DNA of 64,000 nucleotides from CAISCU01 sp051861545 (GTDB lineage Bacteria; Bacteroidota; Bacteroidia; UKL13-3). The stretch covers positions 45,245 to 109,244 of the forward strand of contig JBIMKP010000011.1 of the NCBI GenBank assembly GCA_051861545.1, in the 5' to 3' direction. Shown piece by piece: positions 60,941 through 64,000 of this stretch; the stretch's first letter is position 1; each line of letters begins with the position of its first letter. The notes under the pieces were generated by a model. It saw only the letters and a program-made list of their open reading frames with translations, was not told the DNA's origin and searched no databases. The translations under genes were made by a program, and so were the position numbers.

Positions 60941-62296
60941 TTAAGCCTCAATCTGCTTCCTTTCCTCGCCATACCAATTAATTTTTCTTGATACATACAT
61001 CATAATTCCAATGATGATAAACAAGCCTATACTGCCCAATAACAATGCATATTCTTCTTGTTGGGTGATGATGAAGATGTAGGTATAAAAGCTACTCAAC
61101 AAAAAGGCTAATAAGGCTGAAACCTTTGTACTTTTTAAAAAACTAATGCTGTATAAGGTAATCATTCCAATTACCAATAATGATGAGATGATATAAGCTG
61201 GATTAAATCCTAAATGCTCTGAAATCGATAACAACAAGGTATAATAAATGATGAGTGCTGCTCCGATAAGAATGTATTGAAATGGATGAATTTTTGTTTT
61301 AACAATCAATTCTATCATAAACAAACTAATGAAGGTTAATAGTATCACCAAAATGCCATATTTAGCTGTTCGAATGCTCTTTTGGTATTGGTCAACTGGC
61401 ATCAATAAATTCACGCCTAAATCGTTTTGTTCTAAACCAGCAGGCATATTGTCTTTCCATTGTTGAGGAAAGTCTCTGTTGAAGCCTAAAATTTTCCATG
61501 TGGCATCAAAATGTGCTTCATCAACTGTTCTGGTTTCAGGCAAAAAACTTCCTGCAAAACTTGGGTTTCCCCAATTGCCATTTACATTGAATTCACTCGA
61601 TTTTCCAATTGGAATAAAGAATAAATTTCTACTTCCCTTTAATTTTAAATTCAGTTTTATTTCACTGCTTGAATCTAATATATCATGCAGGGAAACTTTG
61701 GCTTTTACGTAGGAAGCCAATGGCAAAATTCTAATCTCGTTGTCGAAGGCATAAGGCTCGGTTGTATAGTTTTTGCCGTTTATAATTAAACCTGGATTTT
61801 CTCCAATTCCTCTTAAATCACTTACTCCGTTTAATAAACAAACTTGGTCTTGAATAATTTTGCTTTCATCAATGTTTAAATCCTTAAAATCGGGTTGCAC
61901 GAATTTGGCTTGGGTTTGAATATTTGAGTGATATACCACCGCATCAAATATGCCTCTATTCAATACTTCAGGTTTTAATTCTGCTTTTACTTTTAATTGT
62001 TCTGGAAGAATATAAACCCTTTCTTTTAGCTCGGTTGTACCTGTTTTTGTTGTAATGGTTCTGTAATAGGGAATCATTAAAATAGGACCACTAATACGTT
62101 GTGGTCCCGACCATTTTTGTGATACTTCGTTCATCACTTCTTCTACTCGGTATTGGTGTTCGGTCATAATCGACTGTATCCAACTCGAAGGAATGAGTAA
62201 TATCAATACCAAAAAGGTAATCACACCCAATTTTACCATAACGGATTCTCTTAACCAGTTGTTGAATTTTTGAAAGAAATTTTCTTGTGTTTCCAT
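60941..62296 (-). CDS. creD: CreD-family inner-membrane protein
   Basis: A 451-residue membrane protein. An N-terminal helix (VMVKLGVITFLVLILLIPSSWI) is followed by a periplasmic domain of about 270 residues that includes the family segments SGPILMIPY and FNVNGNWGNPSFAGSFLP. Five or so further helices lie at about 305-435 (YGILVILLTFISLFMIELIV, YILIGAALIIYYTLLLS). This is the arrangement of CreD (inner-membrane/cell envelope integrity protein). CreD affects envelope stress and colicin/beta-lactam responses in proteobacteria; in Bacteroidota its role is not known. Third gene of an operon with a winged-helix regulator 58 nt upstream. Confidence 0.9.
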   Translation of the reverse strand: METQENFFQKFNNWLRESVMVKLGVITFLVLILLIPSSWIQSIMTEHQYRVEEVMNEVSQKWSGPQRISGPILMIPYYRTITTKTGTTELKERVYILPEQLKVKAELKPEVLNRGIFDAVVYHSNIQTQAKFVQPDFKDLNIDESKIIQDQVCLLNGVSDLRGIGENPGLIINGKNYTTEPYAFDNEIRILPLASYVKAKVSLHDILDSSSEIKLNLKLKGSRNLFFIPIGKSSEFNVNGNWGNPSFAGSFLPETRTVDEAHFDATWKILGFNRDFPQQWKDNMPAGLEQNDLGVNLLMPVDQYQKSIRTAKYGILVILLTFISLFMIELIVKTKIHPFQYILIGAALIIYYTLLLSISEHLGFNPAYIISSLLVIGMITLYSISFLKSTKVSALLAFLLSSFYTYIFIITQQEEYALLLGSIGLFIIIGIMMYVSRKINWYGEERKQIEA

Positions 62297-62354
62297 GTGT
62301 TTTATTTTTATTTAAAAGTGCTTTGTTTTTCAAAGTGAATGAGTAAAAAAAATA

Positions 62355-62663
62355 TCAGTGTTGATTTCTGATCAATTGTTCTAAGGTATCTAAGTGTTTT
62401 TTAAAAGCTGTTTTGCCTAATTTGGTAGCCTGGTATTTTGTTTGCGGTTTTCTTCCATTATAACCTTTGTGCACCAAAATATATTCCTCTTTTTCTAAGG
62501 CTTTTAAGTGTGAGGCAAGATTTCCATCTGTTACCTTTAACAGTTCCTTCAGTGTATTAAACTCGGCATCATCATTCACCATGAGCACCGACATAATCTG
62601 TAGCCTCAGTTTGTTTTCAAACGCCTTGTCAAAATTTTCAAATCCCGATTTCATCTTGTTCAA
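62355..62663 (-). CDS. Winged-helix transcriptional regulator
   Basis: A 102-residue DNA-binding protein of the small MarR/ArsR-like winged-helix type (HTH_34-like): LRLQIMSVLMVNDDAEFNTL, LLKVTDGNLASHLKALEKEEY as the recognition helix region, and a wing ILVHKGYNGRKPQTKYQ. It lies between a six-helix membrane protein (7 nt) and creD (58 nt) and probably controls this operon. The pairing of such a regulator with creD is common in Bacteroidota. No ligand-binding domain is present. Confidence 0.88.
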   Translation of the reverse strand: MNKMKSGFENFDKAFENKLRLQIMSVLMVNDDAEFNTLKELLKVTDGNLASHLKALEKEEYILVHKGYNGRKPQTKYQATKLGKTAFKKHLDTLEQLIRNQH

Positions 62664-62670
62664 TTAAGGA

Positions 62671-63297
62671 CTAATTTCTTTCGTATTTTACATACATCAC
62701 GGTTCCATAAACAATATGCAGAACACCAAAACCCAAACTCCAAAATATGAGTCCGTAGCCTGGAAAGAAAGCACATAGTAAACCTAATAAAACTTCAAAC
62801 AAACCCAAATACCTAATTTCTGAATAAGTATGTGTGCTGGCATTTACCAAAGACAAACCATAAAATATTAAAGTAGCCGGAGCAGCAAAACCCAAATAAC
62901 CACGAAGAATCAAAGCGAAAATAAATAAACCACCACTCATTAAAGGAATGCTGATATTGATTAAAAACCTTTTGCTGTTATGGTCCCAGTAGGAGAGACC
63001 TTCTTTTTTTGCTTTTCTTAAACTGAACCAAATGCCTGTAAAAATAGAAGCACCCATGACCAAAGTACCTGTTAAAAGTAATTTGAACAAAGTTTCCATT
63101 TCGTTTACATAAACAAAGCGGTAACCAAAAGGCGAATTGGGATAATAAATCAATAGATAAGCTACAAATGCGCCAATAAGTGCATAGGTTCCGGCAAATA
63201 CGCCTGATAGTCCACTTAAAGAAATAAAACGTGATGAACGCTCCATCAGTTGTCTGATAGAAGCTAAATCCTGCTCATAATTATTGGTTTCTTTCAT
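62671..63297 (-). CDS. Six-helix membrane protein in the creD operon
   Basis: A 208-residue protein with about six transmembrane helices (ISLSGLSGVFAGTYALIGAF, LLLTGTLVMGASIFTGIWF, FLINISIPLMSGGLFIFALIL, GLFEVLLGLLCAFFPGYGLIF and others) after a soluble start KETNNYEQDLASIRQLMERS. The ATG at 63295-63297 is preferred over one 8 codons upstream. No family motif is recognised; similar proteins sit beside winged-helix regulators and creD in related genomes as far as I recall. It is the first gene of the operon and may be the sensory or effector membrane partner. Confidence 0.7.
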   Translation of the reverse strand: MKETNNYEQDLASIRQLMERSSRFISLSGLSGVFAGTYALIGAFVAYLLIYYPNSPFGYRFVYVNEMETLFKLLLTGTLVMGASIFTGIWFSLRKAKKEGLSYWDHNSKRFLINISIPLMSGGLFIFALILRGYLGFAAPATLIFYGLSLVNASTHTYSEIRYLGLFEVLLGLLCAFFPGYGLIFWSLGFGVLHIVYGTVMYVKYERN

Positions 63298-63405
63298 TTT
63301 TGAAAGTGCTTTGTAATGCAAAGTTAAATGAATAAATGAAATCTACAAATTGTTTTAAAAATTTCTTAGAAATGATAGGTATAATCTCTTTTGAAAAAAC
63401 TGGTT

Positions 63406-63999
63406 TTATTTAATCCTCACATTTATTGGCTTCATTTCCGGTATGAAAATTAATAGATTGAAGTGTTTACTCATATTCATATCAAATGGATAATGATGAC
63501 TAGAGTAATATGTGGTTTTTAGCATTTCACCTTTAGGGAAAATAAGTTGAGTTTCTTTATGGTTTGCTTTATAAAGTTCATGCTCAATAGAATTATGCAT
63601 AGCTCTAAAAGATTTATTCTCCCATTCATAAATATTGAATTCTTTTCCTTTATAGGAAAGAAAAGATATGCTAAATACATCTATTTTCGGAGTACTTCTA
63701 TCAATAAAAATTGATAACATTTCTGGGTCTTCTCCTAAATAATTTTTAGTAAGATGGCCAGCTTGTCCCCAAAAAATTACTTTTTTATTCTTATACCTTT
63801 CTTCTACTAAATATTTAGCATTTTTTGCCATTTGATATTCTCTTTCTGGTATTGAATTCTCACCAACTATATATTCTTTACTATGAATACATTGGATACA
63901 AGCCTTTATATTTTCAAGTGTTAAAATGTACTCTTTAGGAATGTTTTTTAGGCTGCTAAGTTGATTTAATACAATATCTAAATCTCTTAGAAATCGCAT
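63406..63999 (-). CDS. Erythromycin esterase-like protein, partial (C-terminal part)
   Basis: The coding frame runs off the right edge of the window, so the true start is not visible; the ATG at 63997-63999 is probably internal. The 197 visible residues resemble the C-terminal half of the erythromycin esterase/succinoglycan-like hydrolase family: PEREYQMAKNAKYLVEERY and KKVIFWGQAGHLTKN correspond to the conserved RdxxMAeNv and kvvlWaHNgH motifs, with the expected Asn replaced by Ala/Gln. Loss of the asparagine in the HNGH position may mean the enzyme has changed substrate or lost activity. Drug resistance should not be assumed. Confidence 0.65.
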   Translation of the reverse strand: MRFLRDLDIVLNQLSSLKNIPKEYILTLENIKACIQCIHSKEYIVGENSIPEREYQMAKNAKYLVEERYKNKKVIFWGQAGHLTKNYLGEDPEMLSIFIDRSTPKIDVFSISFLSYKGKEFNIYEWENKSFRAMHNSIEHELYKANHKETQLIFPKGEMLKTTYYSSHHYPFDMNMSKHFNLLIFIPEMKPINVRIK

Positions 64000-64000
64000 A

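Noticed and set aside
1..64000. rRNA or tRNA genes
   Set aside because: No tRNA-like cloverleaf with a T-loop GTTCRANYC and matching acceptor stem, and no rRNA segment, was recognised on either strand by eye; a tRNAscan-SE run would settle this.

Overview
The window looks like chromosomal DNA of a free-living, heterotrophic member of the Bacteroidota. The evidence is AT-rich sequence (about one third G+C by eye), four secreted proteins ending in type IX secretion (T9SS) sorting domains, a TonB-dependent receptor, SET-domain, DUF4468 and DUF5723 proteins, hybrid-style Reg_prop/Y_Y_Y sensors, and promoters of the Bacteroidota form TTG-N17-19-TAnnTTTG (clearest before metK and the TonB receptor). 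No rRNA, tRNA, CRISPR array, phage or transposase gene was seen. I do not assign a genus.

Layout. 0-11 kb: a complete but dispersed cyanophycin set (cphA synthetase at 250-2904, cphB cyanophycinase at 8989-9858, isoaspartyl peptidase at 10036-10986), interrupted by a LytTR response regulator/TPR histidine kinase pair and a secreted esterase operon. 11-14.3 kb: a propeller lipoprotein, then a 4-nt-overlapping mbnP/diheme-peroxidase pair that resembles copper-binding MbnP/MbnH systems. 14.4-23.3 kb: secreted propeller, lipocalin and T9SS proteins next to a propeller histidine kinase and a NarL-type regulator; three copies of a 7-2-7 palindrome suggest a local regulon. 23.3-28.4 kb: an MDR oxidoreductase, a hicAB toxin-antitoxin pair, and a split transketolase whose two halves are separated by a secreted von Willebrand A protein. 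28.4-38.9 kb: housekeeping and hypothetical genes (FAD oxidoreductase, secreted endonuclease I, msrB, FkbM methyltransferase, SET protein, sodium symporter, DUF898). 39-47 kb: metK with a long structured leader, a zinc-ribbon protein, M1 aminopeptidase, WG-repeat protein, comF and DUF5723. 47-50 kb: kynurenine 3-monooxygenase and kynureninase. 51-56 kb: ispH/glutathione peroxidase, a serine hydrolase, parDE and a decayed parD copy, bracketed by two striking GC-rich nested palindromes. 56-64 kb: glyA, a TonB receptor, a B12-binding radical SAM protein, a CreD operon, and a partial erythromycin-esterase-like gene at the edge.

The most unusual items are (1) two intergenic nested palindromes (51798-51907 and 55702-55849) that share a 19-nt core but have different, internally perfect arms; (2) the metK leader, where one hairpin loop can pair either with another loop or with a segment close to the start codon; (3) the 7-2-7 operator family around the NarL-type regulator. 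All assignments are from reading the sequence; no database search was run.
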